DNA of 64,000 nucleotides. It comes from JBBRVW01 sp963784645 (GTDB lineage Bacteria; Actinomycetota; Actinomycetes; JACCUZ01). Made by a program: the position numbers and the translations under genes. Location: NCBI GenBank assembly GCA_963784645.1, contig CAWARY010000005.1:558001-622000 (forward strand), written 5' to 3'. The notes under the pieces were generated by a model. That model was not told the origin of the DNA. It saw only the letters and a list, made by a program, of their open reading frames with translations, and made no database searches. Position 1 is the stretch's first letter; each line of letters starts with the position of its first letter. Shown one piece after another: positions 33,285-42,740 of this stretch.

Positions 33285-34921
33285 CCCTCGCCGGCGTCGA
33301 CATGCTGGTCGGCGTCCAGGTAGGCCTGCACCACCTGATCGGCCCGCGCGCGTGCCCCGTCGCTGCCGACGGCGCGCAGGAAGTGGTCCCGGTCCAGCGT
33401 CACCAGCCAGGTGGGCTCGACCGCCGTGACCGTGGCCGTGCGGGTGCCGCCGCGCAGCAGCGCGATCTCGCCGAACGAGTCCCCGGGTCCCAGCTGCCGC
33501 ACCTCCCGCCCGTGGCGGGAGACCGACAGCCGGCCCTCGACGACGACGGCGAACCGGTCGCCCGGCTCGCCCTCGCGCATCGCGGCTGCGCCGACGGCGA
33601 CGAGCTCCTCGCCGGCGTGCCGGGCCAGCTGCTCGAGGACCGGGGGCGAGGCGAGCCGCAGCATGGCGACCCGGCGCAGCACGTCGAGGTGCGGGCCGAC
33701 GGCCGGGGCGAGCCGGTCCAGCCGGCGCAGCCAGCGCCAGGTGGCGGCTCCCGAGACCGGCAGCAGGCAGCCCGCCGCGACGAGCGCACCGGAGCGGCCC
33801 AGGGTGCCCACCGCCAACGGCGCCAGCGCGGCACCGACGGCGATCGCGGCCGTCATCGCCGCCTCCTGCACCCCGAAGACCCGGGTCAGGACGCGGTCCG
33901 GCACGACGCGCTGGAGCAGCGTCCTGGCTCCGACGTCGAAGAACGCCTTGCTCGCGCCGGAGACCGCGAGGAGCAGCGCGACCCCGAACGGGACGCCGGT
34001 CAGCGGCAGCAGGGCGAGCGGGACGCCGGTGCCCAGCAGGCCACCGGCCAGCGCGGGGCTGAGCCGGGCGCGTCCGACGAGCAGCACCGTGAGCAGGCCA
34101 CCGACGATGCCGCCGATCCCCAGGGCGCTGCCGAGCAGGCCCGGCCCCGAGGCGTCGGTGCCCAGCACGTCCAGCGCGAGGACCAGCAGCAGGATGTCCA
34201 TGGCCCCGACCACGACGTACTGGCCGGCGACCATGCCGACCAGCACGGCCGCGGCCGGCTCGGCCCGCAGCTCGCGCAGACCACCCAGCGCGGCGCTCAG
34301 GGCGCCGTGCTCGGTGGCAGCCGCAGCCGGCCCCCCGGTGTCGATCCGGGCCACGCCGGCAGCGGCCGCCAGCATCAGCAGACCGGCGGACAGCAGCACC
34401 GTCTCAGGGCCGCCACGGACGATCAGCAGCCCGCACAGCAGCGGCCCGAGGAACGCCCCGGCACCCTCGGCCGTCGAGGAGACCGCGTTGCCGGCGACGA
34501 GCTCCCCGGGTGTGGTCGCGAGCGACGGCAGCACGGCGTTGTGGACCGGCCGGGTCAGCGTGACGGCACAGGTGAGGACGGCGGCGGCCGTGGACACCAC
34601 GGCCACCCCGCTGCCCATGACGAGCAGCGCCGACGTCCCGAGCATCGCCGTGCCCTGCAGGCCGTAGCCGAGGGCGAGTGCGCGCCCGCGGGGGAGCCGG
34701 TCACCCAGCCCGGACGCGAAGGGCGCCACGAGCACGGCGGGCACGAGCTGCACCACCGACACCAGTGACGCGGCCGAGACGCCGCCGCGCTGGTAGGCCC
34801 AGACCAGCACGGCGATCCAGCAGGCCCACTCCGCCAGCGCGAAGGCCTGGAACGCGAGCAGGACGCGGCGCAGGTGCCGGGACGACAGCGCGTCAGCCAG
34901 GGTCCGGGCGGTGCTGGTCAT
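33257..34921 (-). CDS. Second MFS transporter fused to a cyclic-nucleotide-binding domain
   Basis: 554 aa from ATG 34921. Twelve membrane helices (residues about 15-400), then a cNMP domain near 425-530: EELVAVGAAAMREGEPGDRFAVVVEGRLSVS (pattern) and SFGEIALLRGGTRTATVTAVEPT, with Gly-Glu-Ile-Ala-Leu-Leu and Arg-Thr-Ala of the phosphate-binding cassette. It differs from the 30500 copy in the transporter half but has the same architecture. Gating by cAMP/cGMP is inferred from the domain. 34922-35258 upstream holds no gene or clear signal that I can see. Confidence 0.87.
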   Translation of the reverse strand: MTSTARTLADALSSRHLRRVLLAFQAFALAEWACWIAVLVWAYQRGGVSAASLVSVVQLVPAVLVAPFASGLGDRLPRGRALALGYGLQGTAMLGTSALLVMGSGVAVVSTAAAVLTCAVTLTRPVHNAVLPSLATTPGELVAGNAVSSTAEGAGAFLGPLLCGLLIVRGGPETVLLSAGLLMLAAAAGVARIDTGGPAAAATEHGALSAALGGLRELRAEPAAAVLVGMVAGQYVVVGAMDILLLVLALDVLGTDASGPGLLGSALGIGGIVGGLLTVLLVGRARLSPALAGGLLGTGVPLALLPLTGVPFGVALLLAVSGASKAFFDVGARTLLQRVVPDRVLTRVFGVQEAAMTAAIAVGAALAPLAVGTLGRSGALVAAGCLLPVSGAATWRWLRRLDRLAPAVGPHLDVLRRVAMLRLASPPVLEQLARHAGEELVAVGAAAMREGEPGDRFAVVVEGRLSVSRHGREVRQLGPGDSFGEIALLRGGTRTATVTAVEPTWLVTLDRDHFLRAVGSDGARARADQVVQAYLDADQHVDAGEGYAGDEPAS

Positions 34922-35258
34922 CGTCCGGGAGCGGGGTGACCCCGCGGCTCGGGGACGTCGTCGTGGGAGCAAGGCACCGACGAGCGAGCGCACCGCACCT
35001 GGCCCGCGGCGACGCGGCCCCGCTCCTGGTCCGGCACCCCTCCGCCTCCCCGCGACCCCGGCGTCGCGAGGTCACTCTGTCCGCCCCTGGTGCGCGCTGG
35101 CAAGCGATCTTGAGAGGCTCCCACCCGGGGCGTCCGTCATGTCGGGGAACGAGCGAAAAGTGGTCGTGCGCCGGCCGCCGGCGGCGTGCGGGCACACCGT
35201 GGCCGGGCTTCCCTGGGCGCGTCGTCGCGCGCATGCTGGGGTGCAGGAGGTGGCCGAC

Positions 35259-35633
35259 GTGGCGTGGTTGGTGAGCGGCATGGCCGTCGCCGTCGTGACC
35301 ACCGCTGCCATGCTCGGGCACCTCGGCTGGGCCGCTCGGCTCGCCGTCGGGGCGTGGCGCCGGGTCCGGCCCCGCCCGCCCGAGTCCGACAACGTCAGCG
35401 TCGAGCAGCTGGCCGCCGACCTGCGTCGGCTCGCCGCGCTCCTGGAGCGGACCCGGCGCCTGGACGAGCCGGCCATGATGGAGCGGCTGCGCGCGGCAGC
35501 ACTGGCCTACGACTGGGTGCTGCTGTCGGCCTGCCGGACCCTGGACGTGCCGGTCCCCGGGACGGCGCCGCTGGACAGCATGGCCCGGCTGCAGGCCGAG
35601 GCCGCGCTGGCAGCCCAGGGCCTCGACTGGTAG
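35259..35633 (+). CDS. Hypothetical single-pass membrane protein
   Basis: 124 aa from GTG 35259, chosen for the GCAGGAGG site eight bases before it. A membrane helix at residues 2-30 is followed by a basic stretch (RRVRPRPPE) and a cytosolic helical region with SVEQLAADLRRLAALLERTRRLDEPAMMERL, a likely coiled coil. It ends in LDSMARLQAEAALAAQGLDW (a Leu/Ala helix). No family recognised. It is 30 bases before the FUSC exporter, so the two may be co-transcribed. Confidence 0.65.
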   Translation: MAWLVSGMAVAVVTTAAMLGHLGWAARLAVGAWRRVRPRPPESDNVSVEQLAADLRRLAALLERTRRLDEPAMMERLRAAALAYDWVLLSACRTLDVPVPGTAPLDSMARLQAEAALAAQGLDW

Positions 35634-35663
35634 CCGCGCCCTGCAGGTGGGCAGAGTGGGGCC

Positions 35664-36857
35664 GTGCACTGGCCCTCACGCCTCGTGGCCCGCCGCGGCC
35701 GGGTGCGGCTGCGGGGCGTCCGCACGCTGAAGGCCACCGGCGCCTGCGTGGCCGCCTACCTCGCCGCGGTGCCGCTGTCGGACAACCCGCGGCCGGTGCT
35801 CGCCCCGCTCACCGCGCTCCTCGTCGTCCAGCTGACGCTCTACGACACCGTGCGGCGGGGGATGCTGCGGGTGATCAGCGTCGTGCTCGGGGTCCTGGTC
35901 GCTGCTGTCCTGTCGACGGTGGTCCCGCTCACCTGGTGGAGCCTCGGGATCGTCATCGCGGTCTCGCTGGTGATCGGCCGGCTGCTGCGGCTCGGTGACG
36001 AGATCGCCGAGGTGCCGATCAGCGCGATGCTCGTCCTCGCGGTGGGCGGTTCCGGGACGGCGGCCGAGGGCCGGGTCGCGGAGACCGTGATCGGCGCCGT
36101 CGTGGGTGTCCTCGCGGGCGCGGTGGTCGCGCCGCCGCTGTACGTCCGGCCGGCGAGCGACGCGGTGCAGGACGTCGCGCGCGGGGTGGCCGACGTCATG
36201 CGGCAGGTGTCCGGAGAGGTCCGCGGCGAGTACGGCGCCGAGCAGGCCGACGCGTGGCTCGCGGCGGCCCGCGGGCTGGGCCGCGACGTGCTGCGGGCCG
36301 ACGGGGCACTCGGCACCGCCGAGGCCAGCCTGCGCTACAACCCGCGGGCCCGGAGCCGGCCGCACGCGGGCGCAAGCCTGCGGTCCGGGCTGGACGGCAT
36401 CGAGCGGGCCTCGGTGTCGCTGCGCGGGGTCTGCCGGGCCCTCGCCGACCTGGTGCGCGGGCCGGGTGAGGAGCGGACCTACGGCGCGGACGTCCGCGAG
36501 GCGCTGTCGGACCTGCTCGCCGACGTCGCCGACGCCGTCGAGGCGTACGGCGTGCTGGTGGGCTCCGAGGTGGTCGGGCCCGGCCCCGAGGACCGGCGGC
36601 TGCGGGAGGCGCTCTCCGCGGCCTGGGCGGACCGCCACCGGCTCGCCGGGCTGTTGCGGCACGAGGACCGGATGCGCCGCGACGAGTGGCAGCTGCACGG
36701 GGCGCTCACGACGCACATCGACCAGCTGCTGCGCGACGTCGACAGCGAGGCGCGCGCCGAGCTGCGGCGCAGCTGGCCGCAGCGGGAGCACGGCCTGCCG
36801 ACCGCGCTGTCGCACCCGGTGCAGACCGCACGCGACCGGATCCGTCGCCCGTCGTGA
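35664..36857 (+). CDS. FUSC/aromatic acid exporter family protein
   Basis: 397 aa from GTG 35664. The N-terminal half has about five membrane helices (KATGACVAAYLAAV; LLVVQLTLYDTV; RVISVVLGVLVAAVL; and others). The C-terminal 200 residues are cytosolic and helical, with many Arg/Asp/Glu, matching the FUSC/ArAE layout of half-size exporters. Substrate unknown; relatives export aromatic acids or small organic acids. A hairpin follows the stop. Confidence 0.8.
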   Translation: MHWPSRLVARRGRVRLRGVRTLKATGACVAAYLAAVPLSDNPRPVLAPLTALLVVQLTLYDTVRRGMLRVISVVLGVLVAAVLSTVVPLTWWSLGIVIAVSLVIGRLLRLGDEIAEVPISAMLVLAVGGSGTAAEGRVAETVIGAVVGVLAGAVVAPPLYVRPASDAVQDVARGVADVMRQVSGEVRGEYGAEQADAWLAAARGLGRDVLRADGALGTAEASLRYNPRARSRPHAGASLRSGLDGIERASVSLRGVCRALADLVRGPGEERTYGADVREALSDLLADVADAVEAYGVLVGSEVVGPGPEDRRLREALSAAWADRHRLAGLLRHEDRMRRDEWQLHGALTTHIDQLLRDVDSEARAELRRSWPQREHGLPTALSHPVQTARDRIRRPS

Positions 36858-36880
36858 CCTGCCCGGTCCGAGCTGCCCTT

Positions 36881-36909
36881 GACCCGGCGCGGCCGGGCGG
36901 CGCCGGGGT
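36881..36909. terminator. Hairpin between convergent FUSC and helD-like genes
   Basis: GACCCGGCGC at 36881-36890 pairs with GCGCCGGGGTC at 36899-36909 apart from one bulged G. No T-run. It touches the stop codon of the convergent gene. Confidence 0.4.
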
Positions 36910-39173
36910 CAGACGGTGGCGAGGCCGGTGAGGCCCGGAGGCAGCGGGTCGGAGTGCAGGACGCGCAGCCGCTGGGTCGGCCGCGTGAGGGCGACGTACA
37001 GGTCGTTGGCGCCGCGGGCCGAGGCCGCCAGCACGTCACCGGGCTCGACGACGACGACGGCGTCGAACTCCAGCCCCTTCACCTCGTCGACCGAGAGCAC
37101 CGAGACCGGCGACTCCAGGGTCGACCGGCCCGAGCCCACCGTGCCTGCCGGCAGTGCCGTCGCCAGGTCGCGACGCAGCCCGTCGGAGGCGCCGCGCGCG
37201 GTGACGACGACGAGCCGGCCCTCGCCGAGGACGTCCAGCTCGGCCCGCACGGCGTCGAGGACGCCGGCCAGGTCGCCGCGGCGGATCTGCTGGGCGAGCG
37301 GCTTCCACTCGCCCTCCCGGACCGACTCCGGGGTCGGCGCCTGCACGCCCGCGGCGGCCAGCATCTCGCTGGCGAGCTGCATCACCTGGGCCGGCGTGCG
37401 GTAGTTGACGGTGAGCTGCTCGATCCGCCACCGGTCCTGCACGTAGCGGTCCAGCACCTCCCCCCACGAGGAGGCGCCGGCCGCGGAGCCGACCTGCGCG
37501 ACGTCGCCGACCAGCGTCATCGACCGCGACGGGCACCGGCGCATGAGGACCCGCCAGGTCATGGGCGACAGCTCTTGGGCCTCGTCGACGACGAGGTGGC
37601 CGTAGGCCCAGGTCCGGTCCGACTCGGCCCGCTCGGCGACGGTGAGGGTCGGGTCGGTCTGGGCGAACCGGTCGGCGAGCTGCTCGGCGGACGGCCGGAT
37701 CAGGGTGTCGACGTTGCTCAGCGCCGCCTGTGCGGTGGCCAGGTCCTCGGCCCGCTGGATGCGGGCGGCGGCCTCCGCGGCCCGGTCGGCGGACGCCACG
37801 TCGCCGAGCAGCTCGGCCAGCTCGTCGAGCAGCGGCACGTCGGCGACCGTCCAGGGCGCGCCGGGCTCGCGGCGCAGCAGCGCGCGCTCGCGGCGGTCCA
37901 GCTCGTCGGCGGCCACCGCGGCGAGACGGTCGGGATCGGCGTACAACGAGGCGAGGACCTGCTCCGGCAGGAGCGGCATCCAGGCCAGGTTGAGCTCGCG
38001 ACGCACGTCCAGGGAGTCGCGTAGCTCTTCCTGCAGGTCCTCGCGGTTGTCCTCGGTCAGCGTCGTGCCGAGGGCGGTGGCGAGGCGGCCGGCCAGGAGG
38101 CCCATCAGGTCCCGGAGGAAGCTCTCGCGCGCCAGGTTGTGCGGTCGCCGGTTGCGGCGGGCCCGGGTACGCGCACCTGCCACGTCGCCGGGGGTCAGGG
38201 TGAGCCGCTGGCTGCCGACCGCGAGGGTGCGGGTGCCCTGCGGCACCCGCTGCCGGGCGCGGACGGCGCGGGACAGGACGCGCGCCATGCGCAGGTCGCC
38301 CTTGAGCGCCGCGACGTCCGCATCGGGCTCGTCGACGCCGACGACGCCCGGGTACAGCTCGCCCGCGGTCGCCAGCACGACGCCGGTCTCGCCGAGGGAG
38401 GGCAGCACCTGCTCGATGTAGCGCAGGAAGAGCGGGTTGGGGCCGACGAGCAGGACCCCGTGGCGGGCCAGCCGCTCGCGGTGCGTGTAGAGCAGGTACG
38501 CCGCGCGGTGCAGGGCCACCGCGGTCTTGCCGGTGCCCGGTCCGCCCTGCACGACCAGGGGACCGGCGATGTCGCTGCGGATGACGCGGTCCTGCTCGGC
38601 CTGGATGGTGGCGACGATGTCGCCCATCCGCCCGGTGCGGTGCGCGCCCACCGCGGCGAGCAGCGCCCCCTCGCCGGTCAGCGAGCTGCGCTGGTCGTGG
38701 TCGAGCGAGTCCAGGTCGAGCGCCTCGTCCTCGACCCCGATGACGGCGCGGCCGCGCGTGGCGAGGTGCCGCCGGCGCACGACCTCGCCGGGGGACGCGG
38801 CGGTGGCCTGGTAGAAGTCTCGGGACGCCGGTGCCCGCCAGTCGACGAGGAGCTGGGTCTGCTCGTCGTCGGAGAGGCCGATGCGGCCGATGTAGCGGCG
38901 GGCACCGTCGCGGAGGTCGACCCGGCCGAACGCCAGCCGGTCCTCCACCGCCTCGAGCTGCGCCAGCCGGATCTCGTGCAGGGTGGCGAAGGAGTCGCGC
39001 TCGGAGCGGTTCTGGTGGGTGCCCGACGGCCCGGCCCGGCGGACCGAGGCGAGCTCGGCCGCGGTTCGGGCGCGCAGGGTGTCGAGGCGCTGGTACAGGG
39101 TGTCGACGTACCCCTGCTCGCGCGCGACCTCGTCGCTCATGCGGTGCGGACTGGCGGGGACATGGCCGTCCAT
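36909..39173 (-). CDS. HelD-like UvrD/Rep-family ATPase (RNA polymerase recycling factor)
   Basis: 754 aa. An N-terminal coiled-coil-forming arm (residues about 12-85) precedes the first ATPase domain with Walker A GGPGTGKT at 210-217. VVDEAQELSP is the Walker B region. The second domain ends VKGLEFDAVVVVEP...YVALTRPTQ, typical superfamily-1. The split N-terminal arm and the length fit HelD/HelR, which strips RNA polymerase from DNA and, in some actinomycetes, protects it from rifamycins. ATG 39140 (MSDEVARE) is an alternative start. It lies upstream in strand order of nothing else in operon. Confidence 0.85.
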   Translation of the reverse strand: MDGHVPASPHRMSDEVAREQGYVDTLYQRLDTLRARTAAELASVRRAGPSGTHQNRSERDSFATLHEIRLAQLEAVEDRLAFGRVDLRDGARRYIGRIGLSDDEQTQLLVDWRAPASRDFYQATAASPGEVVRRRHLATRGRAVIGVEDEALDLDSLDHDQRSSLTGEGALLAAVGAHRTGRMGDIVATIQAEQDRVIRSDIAGPLVVQGGPGTGKTAVALHRAAYLLYTHRERLARHGVLLVGPNPLFLRYIEQVLPSLGETGVVLATAGELYPGVVGVDEPDADVAALKGDLRMARVLSRAVRARQRVPQGTRTLAVGSQRLTLTPGDVAGARTRARRNRRPHNLARESFLRDLMGLLAGRLATALGTTLTEDNREDLQEELRDSLDVRRELNLAWMPLLPEQVLASLYADPDRLAAVAADELDRRERALLRREPGAPWTVADVPLLDELAELLGDVASADRAAEAAARIQRAEDLATAQAALSNVDTLIRPSAEQLADRFAQTDPTLTVAERAESDRTWAYGHLVVDEAQELSPMTWRVLMRRCPSRSMTLVGDVAQVGSAAGASSWGEVLDRYVQDRWRIEQLTVNYRTPAQVMQLASEMLAAAGVQAPTPESVREGEWKPLAQQIRRGDLAGVLDAVRAELDVLGEGRLVVVTARGASDGLRRDLATALPAGTVGSGRSTLESPVSVLSVDEVKGLEFDAVVVVEPGDVLAASARGANDLYVALTRPTQRLRVLHSDPLPPGLTGLATV

Positions 39174-39218
39174 CCTGCCCCATGCCCGGCTGCTGTGGAG
39201 CCAGGACCCGGCACTTGG

Positions 39219-41120
39219 TCAGGCGCTCGGCGGTAGGTGCCGGCGTCCCGGCCCGGGCGGGAGCAGGCTGCGGAAGTCCCCGGCGGGCACGGCGGGGGAG
39301 AACAGCCAGCCCTGTGCGGTCCGGGCGCCCATCTCGACGAGCACGTCCCGCTGCGCGGCCCGCTCGACACCCTCGACCACGACCTCGAGGTCGAGCGCCG
39401 CGGCGAGCGCGAGGATGGCGCGCAGCACAGCGGCGTCCTGCGGGTCGTGGTCGACCGCCGACACGAACGAGCGGTCGATCTTCAGGATGTCGATGGGCAG
39501 CCCCCGCAGCCGGGCCAGCGACGAGTAGCCGGTGCCGAAGTCGTCGATCGCGATCCGGACCCCCGTCTCACGCAGCGCGGACAGCCGTCCGGTCATCACG
39601 TCGACGTCACGGATCAGGGTGCTCTCGGTGAGCTCGAGCACCAGGGCGTGGGCCGGCACTCCGCTCTCGGCCAGCGCAGCGGCCACGTCCGCCACGAGCG
39701 TCGGCGACTCCAGCTCGCGCACCGAGAGGTTGACGCTCATGGTCATCGCCCGGTGCCCGGACTCGTGCAGCAGCCTGGTGAGGGCCAGGGCGTCGCGCAG
39801 CACCTGCCGACCGACCGGCACGATCAGCCCGGTCTCCTCGGCCAGCGGCACGAAGCTGGCCGGCGGCACGAGCGTCCCCTCGCGGTTCCACCGCACCAGC
39901 GCCTCGGCCCCGACCGCCACGCCCGTGACGAGGTCGACGACCGGCTGGAAGTGCGTGGTGAGCTGGTCGGTCTCGACGGCCGTGCGCAGCTCCTTCTCGC
40001 GGGCCAGCGTGCGGACGAGGTCGTCCTGCATGCGCTGCTCGAAGACGGCCCATCGGGACCGCCCGGCGCCCTTGGCCCGGTACATGGCGGTGTCGGCGCA
40101 GCGCAGCATGTCGACGGCTGCGTCGGCGGCGCTGCCCGGCCGGCGGCGGTCCCAGGCGACGCCGATGCTCGCGGACACCGACACCTCGTGGCCGGACACC
40201 TCGAAGACCGGGCCGAGGCAGTCGAGCACGGCTTGCGCGACGCCGGTCGCGGTGCCCACCTCGTCCACGTCGGGGACGAGCACGGCGAACTCGTCGCCAC
40301 CGAGCCGGGCGACCAGAGCCGGCGCGGCGACGACGGACCGCAGCCGCCCGGCCACCTTGACGAGCAGCTCGTCCCCGACACCGTGGCCGAGGGTGTCGTT
40401 CACCATCTTGAACCCGTCCAGGTCGACGAACAGCACGGCCGGCCCGGCACCGGCACCGGTCGACATCTCGAGGTCGGCGGTCAGGTGCTCGTGCAGGCGC
40501 AGCCGGTTGGCGAGGCCGGTCAGCGGGTCGACGTACCCCTGCTGCATCGCGGCGAACAGGTGCTGCTCGGTGAGCGCGATGGAGGCCTGGTCGGCGAAGG
40601 CCCGCAGCGTCTCGCGGTCGGTGACGTCGAAGCTCCGCCCGGGTCGCAGGGTGGCCGCGACGATGCTGCCGACCGCGCGGCCGAACTGCTGGACCGGCAC
40701 GCCCATCGCCGACCGCACCCCGTGGGCCGAGTAGGCGGGCATCGCCGCCGGATGGTCGTCGTAAGCGTCGACGCAGACCAGGTCGTTGGTGCGGAACGCG
40801 GCGCCGCCCACCCCGGAGCCGGCGACGGGGCTGCGGGTGGGGCTGCTCGGGTCGAGCCCAGCCCCGGCCACCATCACGAGCTGGTCGGTATCGTCCTGGT
40901 CGACCAGGCGGATGCCCACCAGCTCCACGTCCAGGACGCGGGCCACGGCCGCGGTGACGAGGTCGAGCTTCTCCTGCAGTGGTGCGCGCCGGGCGAGCGA
41001 CCGCTGCACCCGCACCATCTCGGTCAGGACGTGCTGGCGGTGCTCGAGGCGCCGGAGCATCGCGGCACCACGGGCCGAGGGCGCGACCAGGCCCTCGACC
41101 GGCTCCGCGAGCTCGCTCAC
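39219..41120 (-). CDS. GAF-GGDEF-EAL protein (c-di-GMP turnover)
   Basis: 633 aa from GTG 41120 with GGAGGGGAGCAC before it. The order is a GAF sensor (about 40-190), GGDEF (195-360, with GGDEF at 274-278) and EAL (about 375-620, EAL at 406-408). EAL metal and catalytic residues look intact (AEALVRW, SVNLSVRE, LELTES, IDDFGTGYSS, LKIDRSF, VEGVE). The cyclase has the GGDEF core but no RxxD inhibitory site five residues before it. No membrane segment, so a soluble enzyme that may both make and break c-di-GMP in response to a GAF ligand. Confidence 0.93.
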   Translation of the reverse strand: MSELAEPVEGLVAPSARGAAMLRRLEHRQHVLTEMVRVQRSLARRAPLQEKLDLVTAAVARVLDVELVGIRLVDQDDTDQLVMVAGAGLDPSSPTRSPVAGSGVGGAAFRTNDLVCVDAYDDHPAAMPAYSAHGVRSAMGVPVQQFGRAVGSIVAATLRPGRSFDVTDRETLRAFADQASIALTEQHLFAAMQQGYVDPLTGLANRLRLHEHLTADLEMSTGAGAGPAVLFVDLDGFKMVNDTLGHGVGDELLVKVAGRLRSVVAAPALVARLGGDEFAVLVPDVDEVGTATGVAQAVLDCLGPVFEVSGHEVSVSASIGVAWDRRRPGSAADAAVDMLRCADTAMYRAKGAGRSRWAVFEQRMQDDLVRTLAREKELRTAVETDQLTTHFQPVVDLVTGVAVGAEALVRWNREGTLVPPASFVPLAEETGLIVPVGRQVLRDALALTRLLHESGHRAMTMSVNLSVRELESPTLVADVAAALAESGVPAHALVLELTESTLIRDVDVMTGRLSALRETGVRIAIDDFGTGYSSLARLRGLPIDILKIDRSFVSAVDHDPQDAAVLRAILALAAALDLEVVVEGVERAAQRDVLVEMGARTAQGWLFSPAVPAGDFRSLLPPGPGRRHLPPSA

Positions 41121-41202
41121 GTGCTCCCCTCCGTGCGGTCGGTTCTCACCAGCGCATCGACCGGTACCGCGTGGATCTTGACGGGCTGGGAGGATGCGTC
41201 TC

Positions 41203-42249
41203 ATGACGACCGACCCGGCCTACCAGCCCGCCGCCGACCGCTATGACGTGCACCCCTACCGGCGGACCGGCAGCAGCGGCCTGGTGCTGCCGGCGGTGTC
41301 CCTCGGGCTGTGGCACAACTTCGGCGACGACAAGCCGCTGGAGACCCAGCGGGCGATCCTGCGCCGCGCCTTCGACCGCGGGATCACCCACTTCGACCTC
41401 GCGAACAACTACGGCCCTCCGTACGGAACGGCCGAGACCAACTTCGGCCGGATCTTCCGTGAGGACCTGCGGCCGTACCGCGACGAGCTGGTGATCTCGA
41501 CCAAGGCGGGCTACGACATGTGGCCGGGACCGTACGGCGACGGCGGGTCCCGCAAGTACCTGCTGGCGTCGCTGGACCAGAGCCTGGCCCGGATGGGGCT
41601 GGACCACGTCGACATCTTCTACAGCCACCGCGCCGACCCCGACACCCCGCTCGAGGAGACGATGGGCGCTCTCGCCACCGCGGTGCAGTCCGGCCGGGCG
41701 ACCTACGCCGGCATCTCGTCGTACTCGGCCGAGCGCACCCGCGAGGCCGCGGCCGTGCTGCGCGACCTGGGCGTGCCGCTGCTGATCCACCAGCCGTCGT
41801 ACTCGATGCTCAACCGCTGGGTCGAGGACGGCGACCCGTCGCTGCTCGACGTGCTGGGCGAGGAGGGCATCGGCTGCATCGCCTTCTCGCCGCTGGCGCA
41901 GGGGATGCTCACCGACCGCTACCTGAACGGCATCCCCGAGGGCTCGCGCGCGGCGCAGGGCAAGTCCCTCGACCCGGGGCTGCTGAGCGAGGCCAGCCTG
42001 GCGCACGTCCGCGGGCTGAACGACATCGCGCGCGGGCGCGGCCAGACCCTCGCGCAGATGGCGCTGGCCTGGATCCTGCGCGACGAGCGGGTGACCTCGG
42101 TGCTGATCGGGGCCAGCAGCGTCACGCAGCTGGAGGACAACCTGGCGGCGGCCGACAAGCTGACGTTCGCCGACGACGAGCTCGCGGCGATCGAGCAGCA
42201 CGCCGTCGACTCGGGCATCAACCTCTGGGCGCGGTCCTCGGCCACCTGA
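41203..42249 (+). CDS. Aldo/keto reductase, L-glyceraldehyde-3-phosphate reductase type (YghZ-like)
   Basis: 348 aa from ATG 41203, nine bases after GGGAGG (ATG 41194 is too close). The start RYDVHPYRRTGSSGLVLPAVSLGLWHNFG is characteristic of the YghZ/Gpr group (pattern: Y-R-R-T-G-x-S-G-L-x-L-P-x-x-S-L-G-L-W). Catalytic residues: FDLANNYGPPYG (Asp, Tyr), STKAGYDMWPGPYG (Lys) and YSHRADP (His). NADPH site IGASSVTQLEDN. Reduces aldehydes, including methylglyoxal and L-GAP in E. coli. The stop sits inside a short tandem repeat. Confidence 0.92.
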   Translation: MTTDPAYQPAADRYDVHPYRRTGSSGLVLPAVSLGLWHNFGDDKPLETQRAILRRAFDRGITHFDLANNYGPPYGTAETNFGRIFREDLRPYRDELVISTKAGYDMWPGPYGDGGSRKYLLASLDQSLARMGLDHVDIFYSHRADPDTPLEETMGALATAVQSGRATYAGISSYSAERTREAAAVLRDLGVPLLIHQPSYSMLNRWVEDGDPSLLDVLGEEGIGCIAFSPLAQGMLTDRYLNGIPEGSRAAQGKSLDPGLLSEASLAHVRGLNDIARGRGQTLAQMALAWILRDERVTSVLIGASSVTQLEDNLAAADKLTFADDELAAIEQHAVDSGINLWARSSAT

Positions 42250-42270
42250 CCTCCTGACCTCCTGACCTCC
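42247..42270. repeat. 8-bp tandem repeat (TGACCTCC x3) over the stop codon
   Basis: Three perfect TGACCTCC units start at the TGA of the aldo/keto reductase gene and run on as TGGAG. Each unit repeats an in-frame-or-not TGA, so a slip would not extend the protein far. Confidence 0.8.
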
Positions 42271-42334
42271 TGGAGTGTCCCGGCCGCCCCGGGCTCACAG
42301 CGACCGTCCAGGGTCGACCGTTAGGGTCGGGCCG

Positions 42335-42706
42335 ATGGAGGAGATGAAGGCCCGACGGGTCGTCGACGCGCTGCGCGAGCGCGGGGTCGACGCCCAGCTC
42401 GAGAAGGTCAACGTCTACCAGTTCGGCATCGCCGTCCGGCTGCCCGGCCGGACCGCCGTGTGGGACTCCGACGGCACCCTGGGCCTGGAGGCCCAGGTCA
42501 TGCGCGACGGGATGCTGGTCGGCTTCGTGCCGCAGATCGAGGGGTCGGAGGAGTACGACGACGATCAGGTCGTCGAGGCGATCGTGCACACCGACTACGA
42601 CCAGCCGGTGGCCAGGCGCCGCGAGACCGCGCCGCCGCCGGCCCCTCCGCTGCCGCGCGCGGGTGGGGTCTTCCGCCGCTTCCTCGGCGGCTTCCGCCAC
42701 GACTGA
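42335..42706 (+). CDS. Hypothetical actinobacterial protein
   Basis: 123 aa from ATG 42335. The first 80 residues look like a compact alpha/beta domain (MKARRVVDALRERGVDAQLEKVNVYQFGIAVRLPG.., with a central GTLGLEAQVMRDGMLVGFVPQI; patterns only). A Pro-rich linker and a basic aromatic tail (GGVFRRFLGGFRHD) follow. No membrane helix. I do not recognise a family. It ends 35 bases before a large palindrome. Confidence 0.65.
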   Translation: MEEMKARRVVDALRERGVDAQLEKVNVYQFGIAVRLPGRTAVWDSDGTLGLEAQVMRDGMLVGFVPQIEGSEEYDDDQVVEAIVHTDYDQPVARRRETAPPPAPPLPRAGGVFRRFLGGFRHD

Positions 42707-42740
42707 CCCCCCCGCCCGCCCCCGCCGCGTCCGTCACCAG

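Noticed and set aside
34922..35258. Possible start of the 35259 gene much further upstream
   Set aside because: The upstream frame has no ribosome site and an Arg/Pro-rich composition, whereas GTG 35259 has GGAGG at proper distance.
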